A DNA stretch of 64,000 nt from Fischerella sp. JS2 (GTDB taxonomy: Bacteria > Cyanobacteriota > Cyanobacteriia > Cyanobacteriales > Nostocaceae): NCBI RefSeq assembly GCF_032393985.1, contig NZ_CP135918.1:1860001-1924000 (forward strand). Reading direction: 5' to 3'. Shown here in pieces: positions 36,365 to 45,646 of this stretch. Within the stretch, counting starts at the first letter, position 1; every line of letters starts with the position of its first letter. The position numbers were made by a program, and so were the translations under genes. The notes beneath the pieces are model-generated. The model made no database searches and was not told where the DNA came from. It saw nothing but the letters and a program-made list of their open reading frames with translations.

Positions 36365-37946
36365 TTTGGATACAAAAATCCTGCCAATATCACCAAGCCA
36401 TGTCAATAAACACAATAGAACATCAACGCCAAAATTACCAAATCACCTGAGTACGGTTCGGGAGACCACACCCAGCCAAATTCATCGCCAAGAAATGTCT
36501 GCAAAAGACCTTTCTCAAGACGAGCAAAATTGTACATCGGCAGCACCCCCAACCGATGTGGCAACGGAAACTAACTCCCATGAACCAAATGCCTCTGTAT
36601 CGGAAAAGTCAGATGCAGAAAAAAAACCTGTAGGCACAGAAGCTACTGCAAATGATGCCCAGGAATATGGATTTTGGCCAGTATTGAAAAACCCTAATTT
36701 TCTAGCTCTTTGGGGTGGTCAAGTCTTCTGCCAACTGGCAGACAAAGTATATTTGGTGCTGATGATTGCCTTAATCAATACTCATTTTCAGACAGGCGCA
36801 CAAACTATTAGTGCTTGGGTGTCAGCACTGATGATGACTTTTACTATACCAGCTGTGTTGTTTGGTTCTCTAGCCGGTGCGTTTGTAGACCGTTGGTCGA
36901 AAAAGCTAGTACTGGTAGGAACAAATATTTGGCGCGGTATCCTAGTTTTGATCATTCCCTCACTGCTTTGGTTAACTCAGGATTGGCAACCGATCGCAAT
37001 GTTACCTGTGGGTTTTGTGATCATATTAGGCATAACTTTTTTAGTCTCGACACTGACGCAGTTTTTTGCACCAGCCGAACAAGCAGCAATTCCCCTAGTG
37101 GTAAAAGAGAAAGATTTACTCTCAGCTAATTCTCTTTACACCACCACTATGATGGCATCGGTGATTATTGGGTTCGCCATCGGTGAACCACTTTTAGCAG
37201 CAGCTGATCACTTGTGGTTACTCCTTGGTGGTAGTGACGGACTTGGTAAAGAAATAGTTGTCGGTGGTAGTTATGCGATCGCTGGCTTAATTTTGTTGTT
37301 ACTAGTAACTAACGAAAAACCCCACGCAACCACAAAAGAATCTCCACACATTTTTGCCGACCTACGGGATGGTCTGCGTTATTTGAGAAAAAATCATCGC
37401 CTCCGCAACGCTCTGATTCAATTAATTATCTTATTTTCTGTATTTGCAGCCTTAACAGTTTTAGCTGTCCGCATGGCAGAAGTAATTCCTAACTTAAAAC
37501 CACAACAATTCGGCTTTTTACTAGCATCTGGTGGTGTTGGAATTGCGCTGGGAGCAGTAATGTTAGGTCAGTTTGGGCAACGCTTCTCCTATACTCAGTT
37601 AAGTCTAATTGGTTGTGTTGGTATGGTTGCATCCCTCATTGGTCTATCAGTATTTACACAACAATTATGGGTTGTTTTGCCTTTAGTAATGTCTTTAGGT
37701 ATTTTTGGGGCGTTAGTAGGCATACCCATGCAAACGGCTATTCAAACAGAAACACCTATAGAAATGCGGGGAAAAGTTTTTGGTTTACAGAATAATGTCA
37801 TTAATATTGCCCTAACTTTACCCTTGGCATTAGCAGGTGTAGCAGAAACCTTCGTTGGATTACAAGTTGTATTCTTTGGATTGGCAGCGATCGTTTTTTT
37901 CGGTGGTTTATTAAACTGGTATATTTCCTTTTCTAGTAGAGATTAA
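36348..37946 (+). CDS. MFS transporter with long N-terminal extension
   Basis: About 532 residues, starting inside the recO 3' end (tandem ATGATG at 36348; stop of recO at 36364), which suggests coupling. The first 110 residues are hydrophilic, Ser/Thr/Glu-rich and probably disordered; then comes a 12-helix major facilitator domain starting at [20 protein letters not shown]. The loop-2/3 motif DRWSKKL and loop 8/9 [13 protein letters not shown] fit the EntS/MFS-3 (efflux) branch. Inner membrane; the substrate is unknown. The extension may be partly non-native: later in-frame ATGs (for example 36495) are alternative starts. Confidence 0.82.
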   Translation: MMQSSDLDTKILPISPSHVNKHNRTSTPKLPNHLSTVRETTPSQIHRQEMSAKDLSQDEQNCTSAAPPTDVATETNSHEPNASVSEKSDAEKKPVGTEATANDAQEYGFWPVLKNPNFLALWGGQVFCQLADKVYLVLMIALINTHFQTGAQTISAWVSALMMTFTIPAVLFGSLAGAFVDRWSKKLVLVGTNIWRGILVLIIPSLLWLTQDWQPIAMLPVGFVIILGITFLVSTLTQFFAPAEQAAIPLVVKEKDLLSANSLYTTTMMASVIIGFAIGEPLLAAADHLWLLLGGSDGLGKEIVVGGSYAIAGLILLLLVTNEKPHATTKESPHIFADLRDGLRYLRKNHRLRNALIQLIILFSVFAALTVLAVRMAEVIPNLKPQQFGFLLASGGVGIALGAVMLGQFGQRFSYTQLSLIGCVGMVASLIGLSVFTQQLWVVLPLVMSLGIFGALVGIPMQTAIQTETPIEMRGKVFGLQNNVINIALTLPLALAGVAETFVGLQVVFFGLAAIVFFGGLLNWYISFSSRD

Positions 37947-38264
37947 TACTTTTGTGTTAAGCTTAAATGCATAATAAAATCTCGAACGCCAGTAACTAGG
38001 GATCAAGTCTACGCAAAGCTAGACGCAGTTTTAGCGTCTAGTTATTCTGTAGTCATTTTATGCTAAGAAAGCGACTTATAAATAAAACAAATAAATAAAA
38101 TCATATTTAAATAAAAAACATAAAATTTTGTATGTTAAGTGGGTACTGGCTGTGATTTATGATTAATCAACAAGCCAAAAAGAGTAAAATCACAAAAAAC
38201 ATCAGAGTAATGGTAAAAAGCTGATAAATTAAACCCGCTTTCCTAATAAATAATAAATTAAAGA
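37947..38264. other. Spacer between the MFS and GT4 genes
   Basis: About 320 bp, AT-rich, no gene. A hairpin of perfect 8-bp arms CTAGACGC (38019-38026) and GCGTCTAG (38034-38041) with a 7-nt loop lies 80 bp past the MFS stop. It could end transcription, but lacks a clear U-run. The right end is the GT4 promoter region. Confidence 0.5.
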
Positions 38265-39413
38265 ATGCGTATAGCTTGGATTGGAAAAAAATCGCCCTTT
38301 TGTGGCAATGTTACCTACAGTCGAGAGATCACAAATGCTTTACTAGAGCAGGGACACCAAGTTAGTTTCCTGCATTTTGCTCAAGAAGAATCCAAACTTG
38401 ACAATTGGCCAAATTGTCAAGAGGTGCCTTTACCTTTCATTTATAAGTCGCAGGTTTACACAATTCCCACCTTTAGAGCGACTAAGGTTCTGACTCAATC
38501 GCTCAGGCGAATTAAACCAGATATAGTTCATGCTTCCCTCACCTTATCTCCCCTAGACTTTGTTTTGCCAGAAATTTGTGAGGAATTAAATTTACCACTA
38601 GTTGCTACTTTCCACACACCGTTTGCAGGTAAAGGAGCCAAGCTGGTATCAGGGACTCAACTTTTGGCTTATCAACTCTACGCGCCTTTTTTAGGCAATT
38701 ACAATCGCGTGATTGTATTTTCCCAAATTCAGCGCGAATTATTAGCACGCATGGGTGTACCATCAGAAAATATTGCTGTTATTCCCAATGGCGTGGATGT
38801 TAATAAATATTCTCCTGGTATTTCTCAAGTTAAAGCAGAATTTGATGCTGATCGCTTGTTTGTCTATCAGGGAAGGTTAGCTCCAGAAAAAAACGTGGAA
38901 GCTTTACTGCGCGCTTGGAAGCAAGCAGAAATGGCTACAGGAAGCAAGTTACTGATCGTCGGTGATGGCCCCCTCAAGTCTTCTTTGGAACCATTTTATA
39001 GCTCTGAGCATGGCATTCACTGGTTAGGTTTTGTCGCTGATGAAAATCGACGTATAGAAATTCTACGGTGTGCAGATGTATATATTTTACCTTCCTTAGT
39101 AGAAGGTTTATCTTTGTCATTATTAGAAGCAATGGCTTGTGGAGTAGCTTGTTTAGCCACTGATGTTGGAGCCGATGGAGAAGTGCTAGAAAAGGGAGCG
39201 GGTGTAATTCTTAATCCTAAATCAGTACGACCCCAACTGAGAACCTTACTACCGTTATTCCAAGACCACCCTGAGTTAACAACTTTGCTAGGGCAAAAAG
39301 CTAGAAAGCGAGTCTTAGAACGCTACACCCTTAGCACTAATATTGCTCAGTTAGAACTGTTATATGAAGAAGTGGTGCAACAACAAAGTCTACAGCTAAC
39401 TCGAGGAGCCTGA
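38265..39413 (+). CDS. Glycosyltransferase family 4 (GT-B)
   Basis: 382 residues. GT-B fold with the N-terminal Rossmann domain (MRIAWIGKKSPFCGNVTYSR; acceptor side) and the C-terminal donor domain: YQGRLAPEKNVEALLRA, IVGDGP and the E-x7-E motif in PSLVEGLSLSLLEAMACGV. This is a retaining GT4 enzyme. In cyanobacteria GT4 members of this length include glycolipid synthases (such as the DgdA-type digalactosyldiacylglycerol synthase), and the sequence is compatible with that, but I cannot confirm it. No signal peptide; probably peripheral at the membrane. The gene is monocistronic, convergent with recR. Confidence 0.85.
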   Translation: MRIAWIGKKSPFCGNVTYSREITNALLEQGHQVSFLHFAQEESKLDNWPNCQEVPLPFIYKSQVYTIPTFRATKVLTQSLRRIKPDIVHASLTLSPLDFVLPEICEELNLPLVATFHTPFAGKGAKLVSGTQLLAYQLYAPFLGNYNRVIVFSQIQRELLARMGVPSENIAVIPNGVDVNKYSPGISQVKAEFDADRLFVYQGRLAPEKNVEALLRAWKQAEMATGSKLLIVGDGPLKSSLEPFYSSEHGIHWLGFVADENRRIEILRCADVYILPSLVEGLSLSLLEAMACGVACLATDVGADGEVLEKGAGVILNPKSVRPQLRTLLPLFQDHPELTTLLGQKARKRVLERYTLSTNIAQLELLYEEVVQQQSLQLTRGA

Positions 39414-39419
39414 GCAAAT

Positions 39420-39452
39420 CAGTTATCAGTAAATAGATAAAACTGATAACTG
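39420..39452. terminator. Inverted repeat between convergent GT4 and recR genes
   Basis: An 11-bp perfect stem CAGTTATCAGT (39420-39430)/ACTGATAACTG (39442-39452) with an 11-nt loop between the two convergent stops. No U-run follows, so its terminator activity is uncertain. Confidence 0.5.
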
Positions 39453-39465
39453 ATCACTGATAACT

Positions 39466-40062
39466 CTAATCCAACTCTCGTCGTCCTTCCAAGGCTCGCG
39501 CTAGCGTCACTTCGTCAGCATACTCTAAATCGCCACCCACAGGTAAACCAAAGGCAATGCGCGTCACCTTAGTAAATGGCTTGAGTAACTGACCGACGTA
39601 CAGTGTTGTTGTCTCTCCTTCTACACTCGGACTAATTGCCAATATTACTTCTTTGGGTTTTTGTTGACTAACGCGCCGCACCAAAGGTTGGACTGTCAAT
39701 TGTTCTGGGCCAATACCATCAATCGGGGAAATTACTCCACCTAAAACATGATACTTACCTTTGTACTCTCTAGTTTTTTCTAAGGCAATTACATCGCGGG
39801 AGTCTGCCACTATACAAATAGTACTGTTGTCACGACTGGGGTTACGGCAGATTTCACAAACAGGTTCAGCCGAAAGATGAAAGCACTCTTTGCACAAACC
39901 AATTTGCTTTTTGGCTTCAATTAAAGCTTGTGCTAAAGCTTCTACTTCTGCTTCTGGACGCTTCAAAATGTGCAAAGCTAGCCTTTGGGCAGTTTTTGGT
40001 CCCACTCCTGGCAAGCGTTGCAATTGTTCAATTAGCCGTGCTAAGGGACGTGCGTAAACCGT
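39466..40062 (-). CDS. recR: Recombination protein RecR (apparent ACG start)
   Basis: About 199 residues. RecR with HhH ([18 protein letters not shown]), C4 zinc finger ([22 protein letters not shown]) and Toprim domain ([17 protein letters not shown]). It works with RecO in RecA loading. The first codon usable by standard rules is TTG at 40023, giving MQRLPGVG and cutting off the conserved N-terminal helix. The frame upstream encodes [12 protein letters not shown], the normal RecR N-terminus, and no ATG/GTG/TTG exists before its in-frame stop. A GGAG (40071-40074) lies exactly 8 nt before an ACG at 40060-40062. So either ACG initiates here or the start is weakened by mutation. Confidence 0.9.
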   Translation of the reverse strand, partial: TVYARPLARLIEQLQRLPGVGPKTAQRLALHILKRPEAEVEALAQALIEAKKQIGLCKECFHLSAEPVCEICRNPSRDNSTICIVADSRDVIALEKTREYKGKYHVLGGVISPIDGIGPEQLTVQPLVRRVSQQKPKEVILAISPSVEGETTTLYVGQLLKPFTKVTRIAFGLPVGGDLEYADEVTLARALEGRRELD

Positions 40063-40211
40063 GGTTTTATCTCCAGTATGTTAGTACCATAACTATAATG
40101 GCATTTTTAAAGAATTTTGAGTAAATCTAAATTGGAATTAGGAAATCTCCTAGATGAGCGTGTAGCTTTACAACAAATACACAGAGATAACTGATAACAG
40201 AGGAGATTGCT

Positions 40212-40679
40212 ATGACTGCTCAGGTTTGTGAGAAAATTATCTTTAATGGCGAAATAATACCAATATCATTTTGTATTCCATTGCCTGAGCAAAATTCAGT
40301 GATGAAATTAAATGATCAAGATATAAATATAGGTAATGATCATCCCTTGGTATTCTCAACTGCTTACTGGTGGCTCCCTATCGGAACTTGGGAAATCAAA
40401 AATGGTCAATTATATCTTGTAGATATATTTGGTCTTTACAAAATGCTTGATAAAGCTCCCACTCGTGCTAATTGGTTCAGTGGGGTGATCAAAATTCCTC
40501 AAGGGAAACTTCATCATCATGTTCACATGGGCTTTGGTTGCCTATGTGAGCGAGAGATTTATATAAAAATTAAGAAGGGAAAAGTTATTCAATCGCGTGT
40601 CATTGATAACCCACAACTCGGTTATAATAGCCTTGCTGAAGGTGAAAACTTATACGATGATGGCGATAATGGATGGTAA
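40212..40679 (+). CDS. Hypothetical protein
   Basis: 155 residues, soluble, no signal peptide or membrane segment. Aromatic-rich middle (TAYWWLPIGTWEIKNGQLY), a His-rich stretch (KLHHHVHMGFGCLCER) and an acidic C-terminus (GENLYDDGDNGW). The His/Cys cluster may bind a metal (inferred). An AGAGGAGATTGCT element precedes the ATG at good distance, which supports translation. The family is not recognised. A terminator stem lies beyond it at 40828-40861. Confidence 0.6.
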   Translation: MTAQVCEKIIFNGEIIPISFCIPLPEQNSVMKLNDQDINIGNDHPLVFSTAYWWLPIGTWEIKNGQLYLVDIFGLYKMLDKAPTRANWFSGVIKIPQGKLHHHVHMGFGCLCEREIYIKIKKGKVIQSRVIDNPQLGYNSLAEGENLYDDGDNGW

Positions 40680-40827
40680 TTATATTATGTCGGCTTGAAC
40701 ACTTGTATTATCCGTTGGGGTCAGTAATAAGTAATTGGTAATGGATTATTTTTTAACCATCCCCGATTCCAAGGTTTATACCCTAATCAATTAGTGGGAC
40801 ATGATATTAGTTCACATATTCATGACT

Positions 40828-40861
40828 AAAATCTGCACTGATTTTACACAGTGCAGATTTT
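40828..40861. terminator. Bidirectional terminator between convergent genes
   Basis: Perfect 13-bp arms AAAATCTGCACTG (40828-40840) and CAGTGCAGATTTT (40849-40861) with an 8-nt loop. It serves the hypothetical gene ending at 40679 and the minus-strand gene ending at 40930. Confidence 0.8.
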
Positions 40862-40929
40862 AGTATTCACACAAGCACTAAAAAATTGATGTGCAATCGC
40901 ACATTTCAACCACTAGTACCAACAGATAC

Positions 40930-41328
40930 TTAGCGTCGCACTTGGGTAGTAGCGTCTTTACCTGCATCTACTACGCTATTTTTTGCTTGCTCCCCAGTTT
41001 TCTTAGCACCTTCTGCATAACCAGAGCCGAAATCTCTCAAGGCTTCTGCTGAATCTTCCCCAATTCTTTTGATTCTTTCACCAGGATTACCTTTGACTTC
41101 CTCAGCTTCTTTTTGCCACTCGCCTACTGTTCTTGGTCTTTGGGTATCATTCAAGTGAGCGCGATCGCGAACTTCCTTACCTAAAGCTTTGTTATCACCA
41201 GGAGTAACGTAGGTATTGGTGGTTAATAGGAGAACACCAAGCATCACAACAGCCAAAAAACGCTTAACTTGGAGTCCCTTTAACAAAGAACTGACACGAG
41301 CGATCGTATTAGAAATCAAATTGGTCAT
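40930..41328 (-). CDS. Small exported or membrane-anchored helical protein
   Basis: 132 residues. An N-terminal hydrophobic segment (FLAVVMLGVLLLTTNTYV) acts as signal or anchor, and the remainder is hydrophilic and Lys/Glu/Ala-rich (helical, LEA/YtxH-like: NSVVDAGKDATTQVRR). Such proteins occur widely in cyanobacteria and some respond to stress, but I cannot assign a family with certainty. It is divergent from the upstream peptidase gene, with about 400 bp between. Likely periplasmic. Confidence 0.65.
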   Translation of the reverse strand: MTNLISNTIARVSSLLKGLQVKRFLAVVMLGVLLLTTNTYVTPGDNKALGKEVRDRAHLNDTQRPRTVGEWQKEAEEVKGNPGERIKRIGEDSAEALRDFGSGYAEGAKKTGEQAKNSVVDAGKDATTQVRR

Positions 41329-41746
41329 GAGTATACTCCGTGAGTTAATTTTTCATAATTTTGAGATAGCTGTCATTGGCTCACTCCAAAATAGGCTAAT
41401 ACCTTGAGAAACCAAACTTAGCTTCTAAGTACAATTAGCCTCTAAATAAGAGTTATAGGTTAGTAAGAAAATTTGATAAAAACCAACCTATTTCTGAACC
41501 AAGAGAGTTTTTTGAACACAAATATAAGACTACCTTTAAACAAATTATTATCCCTCTAACGAAAGTCAGAGCTTGATTCTGAAAAATGATAGCTATTCTA
41601 ATTCTGAATGAATACGTACTTTATGCCAATCTCCGCAACCATACCATCCAAAGTTTTAACTTTTGTGTCTTTTGGGTAATATGTGCGCTTCTGACTGGAG
41701 ATAGAAATAGTAACAATCCAGTATACAAGTGATATATGGGGTATCA
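41329..41746. other. Divergent promoter spacer
   Basis: About 420 bp, AT-rich, between the minus-strand helical protein and the plus-strand metallopeptidase. It holds two divergent promoter regions; I could not recognise a specific box. No gene. Confidence 0.4.
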
Positions 41747-42343
41747 ATGAAAGTATGGAAAGCGCTTTATACCACTCTCCTCAGTATTGGGTATGTACTA
41801 ACTTCTGCACCAGCTAAAGCACAAGAATTGTCGCCTCAAGCAGTTGTAGATGAAGTTTATACAGGAATTCAACATATTCACGGCTATGAAGCAACACCTC
41901 GGTTAATTTGGGACATTTCTCCAGGTGCAGCTGGTGACTGTGGTTATATTGATAGTAGCCAATATTGCCCACGTAACCACACTATATATATTACTAGACG
42001 AGATATTTATATGGCATATCAGCATGGAGACAGCGCTCTAGCTTACTTGATCGCGCATGAGTATGCCCATGCTATGCAAATTGCTTTTGGATTTAACCCT
42101 AGAGTGACACCTATATCAGAACTACAAGCTGATTGTTTAGCTGGAGTTTATATCGGATTGATCCCCAATATTGTTTTTGACAATCAAGATATTTTGGAAA
42201 TTGCTTCCTTTGCTTATCGCGTTGGCGATTACGCATGGTGGAGTAGACATCATCATGGAACTCCTAAACAGCGTGTACAAGCTGTAGTGATTGGCTTAAG
42301 AGGTGCAACTAATGGTAAGGGTGTTACTGCCTGTCGATTGTAG
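41747..42343 (+). CDS. Secreted putative zinc metallopeptidase
   Basis: 198 residues from the ATG at 41747 (GGGG 5-6 nt upstream; an in-frame GTG 18 bp earlier adds an unlikely prefix). Signal peptide to about APAKAQ. The zincin motif HEYAHAMQ (HExxH) in YLIAHEYAHAMQIAFG is followed by ELQADCLAGVYIG, with the third zinc ligand Glu in the ELQAD helix, as in the putative neutral zinc metallopeptidase family (YpfJ-like). There are Cys pairs in GDCGYIDSSQYCPRN and VTACRL. Secreted or periplasmic; the substrate is unknown. Confidence 0.75.
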   Translation: MKVWKALYTTLLSIGYVLTSAPAKAQELSPQAVVDEVYTGIQHIHGYEATPRLIWDISPGAAGDCGYIDSSQYCPRNHTIYITRRDIYMAYQHGDSALAYLIAHEYAHAMQIAFGFNPRVTPISELQADCLAGVYIGLIPNIVFDNQDILEIASFAYRVGDYAWWSRHHHGTPKQRVQAVVIGLRGATNGKGVTACRL

Positions 42344-42786
42344 TTAGCCCTTTATTCGCCAGTAACATCATTATCTGCCCTTCGGGCAAGGCAGAAGGTA
42401 CCAGGGCAGGAGGCTCAGTTGGGAAGAAAAGTTTGAAGGTATGCCTTTTGCCTTGACCAAATTGGGTTTAAGACCCCCACCAAATCGCAGATTTGGTGGT
42501 CTACAATTACTGGGGGTCAGAATCCCCCAGGAACATTGAACCTTCTGCCAACTGAGCCTCCTGCCTCCTGTCTTCTTCAAATTTATGGAGATTTTTAACA
42601 GTAATACATCAGTGAGGCAAACTCTACAGAATGCGATCGCGTTAATTAATAAGTCGCCGTCATAAATCGAACGAGTCGGGAGAATCCTAAAAGAATTCGA
42701 GTGCATCTCACTGTATTTAAATTTTAGAGCGTACAACCAAATAAATTTAGGTTAATCAAGTGAGTGTTAGAGTTGTCTGAATCTTG
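42344..42786. other. Spacer carrying a nested palindromic element
   Basis: About 440 bp with no supported gene; an apparent 121-residue minus-strand frame is explained by the palindromes. A UUCG-type hairpin (TGCCCTTCGGGCA, about 42376-42388) and the MITE-like element at 42405-42565 occupy the left half. The right half leads to the end of the GT2 gene at 42787. Confidence 0.5.
42405..42565. repeat. 161-bp MITE-like nested inverted-repeat element
   Basis: Perfect 18-bp terminal inverted repeats: GGCAGGAGGCTCAGTTGG (42405-42422) and its complement at 42548-42565. Inside are two further perfect hairpins: CCACCAAATC-gca-GATTTGGTGG (42477-42499) and CTGGGGG-tcagaat-CCCCCAG (42510-42530). No coding capacity. 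Fragments of the AGGCAGGAGGC terminus recur near 54693-54715. It may be a non-autonomous mobile element or a large folded RNA. Confidence 0.65.
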
Positions 42787-44046
42787 TTAAAGTGAAACAT
42801 TATTGCCAACTGACTGGCTTGAAAGTTGATAAGGTTGGTATTCGATTAATCGAATGTTCCAAGGTCCTTTAATCTGATAACTGATGCCACGCCATTCCAC
42901 TTTTTGTATTAATATCGCCGATACGACCGTGACTGCATAAACTAACTGTGTCAATGGAATTGTCACCAAGATTTTTACCATCATTAAGGCAGAAAATCGC
43001 GTCGTCGATTCACCCCGCGCCCGAATCACTCGCTGCACAACTTGCTCCACCAATACTAGTTGCACTGCCATTGCCAGGATGTAACAGACAAATCCACCTG
43101 TTATGCTAATTGCAGTACCCATGTTGCCGCTAATTAATGCAATCAGCAGCAAGGCTATTGTCAGTAAAACAGCTGATGTGGATGCGAATACTTGGGCGAC
43201 AACGAGTGGCCACTGAGGATTGTATAGCCGCGTGACTAGTAATTGGCGTGTAATGAAGCGCAAGCATCGAGCTAAATTGCATTCCTCACGATTGGGCATC
43301 ATGACTGTAGGTACAAACTTCACGTTTAAGCCCATCGCTTGTAATGCTTTATAGATGGGGACATCAACGGAAACGCTTTGTTTCCATATCTCCAATAGCC
43401 CTGATTGCCGTAATACAGAAAGCCTCATTGCCATTGAGCCTCCCCAAGGCGCTTGGTGGATACACATGAAGATCACGGCTACTGTGTTCCATAGATATCT
43501 AACCAGCGAACCCCACTGTCGAGTTTGTGGCATGTACCAACGGTTTCCTGTAGTGGCTCCTATCTCCTCATCCATTAGAGGTGTAACTAGTTCACGTAGC
43601 CAGTTCGGATGGGCAATGACGTCAGCATCTATAAAAGCCACTACCTGATAAGAATCGTCTAGTGCCTCGATAGCTTGCACTAATGCACTGCCTTTAAGAC
43701 TACAAGTGTTGTGCCGAGCAATTAAAGGGTTGACTTGAACGTGTATTGCTCTCGCTTGCTGAATCGTTTTGTTAACGATATTCCAGGCTGGATCTTGCTG
43801 ACTATCAACGACGATGTGCAAGTTGTATTGCGGATAATTCTGGTGGAGCAGAGCTTGAACACAGTTGGTTAAGAATGGATCAGCACCTCGCAAGGAAAGA
43901 ATAACTGCCGCTTTGGGTAACAACTCGTCTTCTATAATCTTTGAGTTTGGCAAATTCATTGATGAGACAAAAGCCAGTACATAAAGTGTCTGCAAAATTA
44001 CAAAGACTGCTAAAACCCCAAAAAGAGCGATCGCTAATTCATTCAT
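42787..44046 (-). CDS. Membrane glycosyltransferase family 2 (paralogue 1)
   Basis: 419 residues. An N-terminal TM helix (about 5-29), a GT-A domain with D81 in IVVDSQQDP, the DxD-type FIDADV (140-142), RWYMPQTRQWG, a VSVDVPIYKAL acceptor region and RFITRQLLVTRL (Q/RxxR-type), then three or four C-terminal TM helices (about 280-400). It resembles the polysaccharide/ceramide-type GT2 enzymes that face the cytosol and work on membrane lipid acceptors. It shares most residues with the gene at 47395-48654. It is the last gene of the minus-strand cluster, 220 bp after the GT-like gene. Sugar and acceptor unknown. Confidence 0.85.
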   Translation of the reverse strand: MNELAIALFGVLAVFVILQTLYVLAFVSSMNLPNSKIIEDELLPKAAVILSLRGADPFLTNCVQALLHQNYPQYNLHIVVDSQQDPAWNIVNKTIQQARAIHVQVNPLIARHNTCSLKGSALVQAIEALDDSYQVVAFIDADVIAHPNWLRELVTPLMDEEIGATTGNRWYMPQTRQWGSLVRYLWNTVAVIFMCIHQAPWGGSMAMRLSVLRQSGLLEIWKQSVSVDVPIYKALQAMGLNVKFVPTVMMPNREECNLARCLRFITRQLLVTRLYNPQWPLVVAQVFASTSAVLLTIALLLIALISGNMGTAISITGGFVCYILAMAVQLVLVEQVVQRVIRARGESTTRFSALMMVKILVTIPLTQLVYAVTVVSAILIQKVEWRGISYQIKGPWNIRLIEYQPYQLSSQSVGNNVSL

Positions 44047-44266
44047 TAATTGACCTCAAACTCATTAACTTTGCTTGGATAAGCCATACATGTGAATAAT
44101 CCATTGGATAGATGCATTGCTCATAGCTGCTAACTAAGGTGAAATGAGAGAAAATTTTCAGAATCAAAATATAATCACAACTTTGGTAATCTTGATCCAA
44201 GCATTAGATTCCAGTGTCGTTACTACTAATTACCTCATTTATTCCGGTTTTTTCGAGTCTTGAGTT
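44047..44266. other. Spacer between GT2 paralogue 1 and the GT-like gene
   Basis: 220 bp, AT-rich, no gene and no clear hairpin. Probably contains a separate promoter for the terminal GT2 gene. Confidence 0.35.
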
Positions 44267-45637
44267 TCACCACGAAGCTTTCACCTTGCTACCTTGTAGT
44301 ATGTCAGGGTTCTCTAAACTTCTATTTCTGATGTTTCGAGAGACGAAAAAAGCGATCGCTAAAATTCTAAGTTTCTGGCTGATTGTATATAAAGTTAATT
44401 TCTCTGTTCCTTTTAACCTTTTCAAAAATTCAATTGGTGAACTAAAAATAGACCAAGGAAAGCAGTCAGCTGCTATTAATCGAACATTATGTTTTCCATA
44501 GCATAATATCAATCCTTGACAACCAGCATTCCATCTAAATATTTGTTCAATCCAAGCTTTTTTTGGTGACTTGTCTATTGTCATATCGGTAAAGTTAGGA
44601 GTTCTGTTGGTAGAAACAACATCTAAGAATATGTCGCCTATAAAGCCTGCATACTTGGCTAGGATAGTGAGATGGGTGTCTTCACTTCTTGTACCCGGAT
44701 ACCTTTGAGAAATTACAACTAATAAGCTGATCATCGCATCTATTTTTCCTGCTGTGCCTCCTCCTGGCATCCACTTAAAACCCTTATATTTACCATGAAC
44801 TATATTTAAAAACCATTGGAGAGGTGGCACTTCCTCACTAAAGTTAGGTAGGAGGACTTTAGTTTCATCTACTATATATTTTTGATAAATAGCGAATCTA
44901 TTTCTTGTACCAAGAATATCTATTTTGGGATGCTTCTCAAGTTCCCTTACCATTAACATTAAGCCGTTAGATGCTGGTTCTATAAATGCATAGTTTTGCT
45001 CTACTAAAAACTGAGATTCAGCATCAAAAGCAATCAAAATTTTAGGTGGTATCCATCCATTCTCTATACTTTTAAGTAGTAATGATTCATAAATATCTCC
45101 CAAAACTCGGATTTTTCCTGCTGCATATTCTCCTTCTTTTTGATGAACTATGAATATTCTGTGCTTACAATCCCGGCTATCAATATTTTTTAAGTAATAG
45201 GGTTTTCCTTCATATCTAAAATTGTCATATATTTTCGCTGGTATATTATTGGCTAATTTGTCACTAGTATATAGACAAACTACTTGAACATTTGGCAGCA
45301 AACTAAAACGATCAACAACAGACTGGGACTCATAACCATTATTCATACCAATAACAATATCAGCCATCATTCCTATTTCAGAGATTTGTGCAATGATTTT
45401 GGGAATAGTATATGGTAAATAATTTTCGGCTCCTGTTGCGGCAGCAACAACTCCTATTATTCTTGTGCAATCAAAAGTATTATTAGTTAAAGATTGAATC
45501 CATTCTCGATAAGACAAAACACTTTTGACATCTTCTTGTAATCTTTTGTTTTGTTGTTTACGTAATGAAAATTTTTCTTTTAATATCTTTCCTGGCAATC
45601 CAGATGTGACAAATTGCTTGAAAATTTTCAAAAACAT
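44267..45637 (-). CDS. Divergent glycosyltransferase-like protein
   Basis: 456 residues, no TM segment. It has GT-A-like features: [14 protein letters not shown] at the N-terminal strand-loop, ILIAFDAESQFL at the position of DxD, GTRSEDTHLTILAKYAG resembling the GT2 ED motif, and IFRWNAGCQG resembling the Q/RxxRW motif. None matches a standard family tightly, so I call it GT2-like with caution. It starts 9 bp after the ABC exporter gene, so it is co-transcribed with it. It probably adds a sugar to the cluster product. The closest alternative is a non-glycosyl nucleotide-sugar binding protein. Confidence 0.6.
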   Translation of the reverse strand: MFLKIFKQFVTSGLPGKILKEKFSLRKQQNKRLQEDVKSVLSYREWIQSLTNNTFDCTRIIGVVAAATGAENYLPYTIPKIIAQISEIGMMADIVIGMNNGYESQSVVDRFSLLPNVQVVCLYTSDKLANNIPAKIYDNFRYEGKPYYLKNIDSRDCKHRIFIVHQKEGEYAAGKIRVLGDIYESLLLKSIENGWIPPKILIAFDAESQFLVEQNYAFIEPASNGLMLMVRELEKHPKIDILGTRNRFAIYQKYIVDETKVLLPNFSEEVPPLQWFLNIVHGKYKGFKWMPGGGTAGKIDAMISLLVVISQRYPGTRSEDTHLTILAKYAGFIGDIFLDVVSTNRTPNFTDMTIDKSPKKAWIEQIFRWNAGCQGLILCYGKHNVRLIAADCFPWSIFSSPIEFLKRLKGTEKLTLYTISQKLRILAIAFFVSRNIRNRSLENPDILQGSKVKASW

Positions 45638-45646
45638 TGTTTGACC

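Noticed and set aside
38265-39413. Firm assignment of the GT4 gene as dgdA
   Set aside because: Length and motifs fit but motifs alone cannot separate lipid from polysaccharide GT4 enzymes.
40930-41328. Assignment to a named DUF family
   Set aside because: A resemblance to small cyanobacterial LEA-like exported proteins is clear, but no diagnostic motif allows a family name.
42371-42736. 121-residue minus-strand reading frame
   Set aside because: It runs through the nested palindromes and has no ribosome-binding site; the protein is Pro/Arg/Leu-rich in a way that reflects inverted-repeat DNA.
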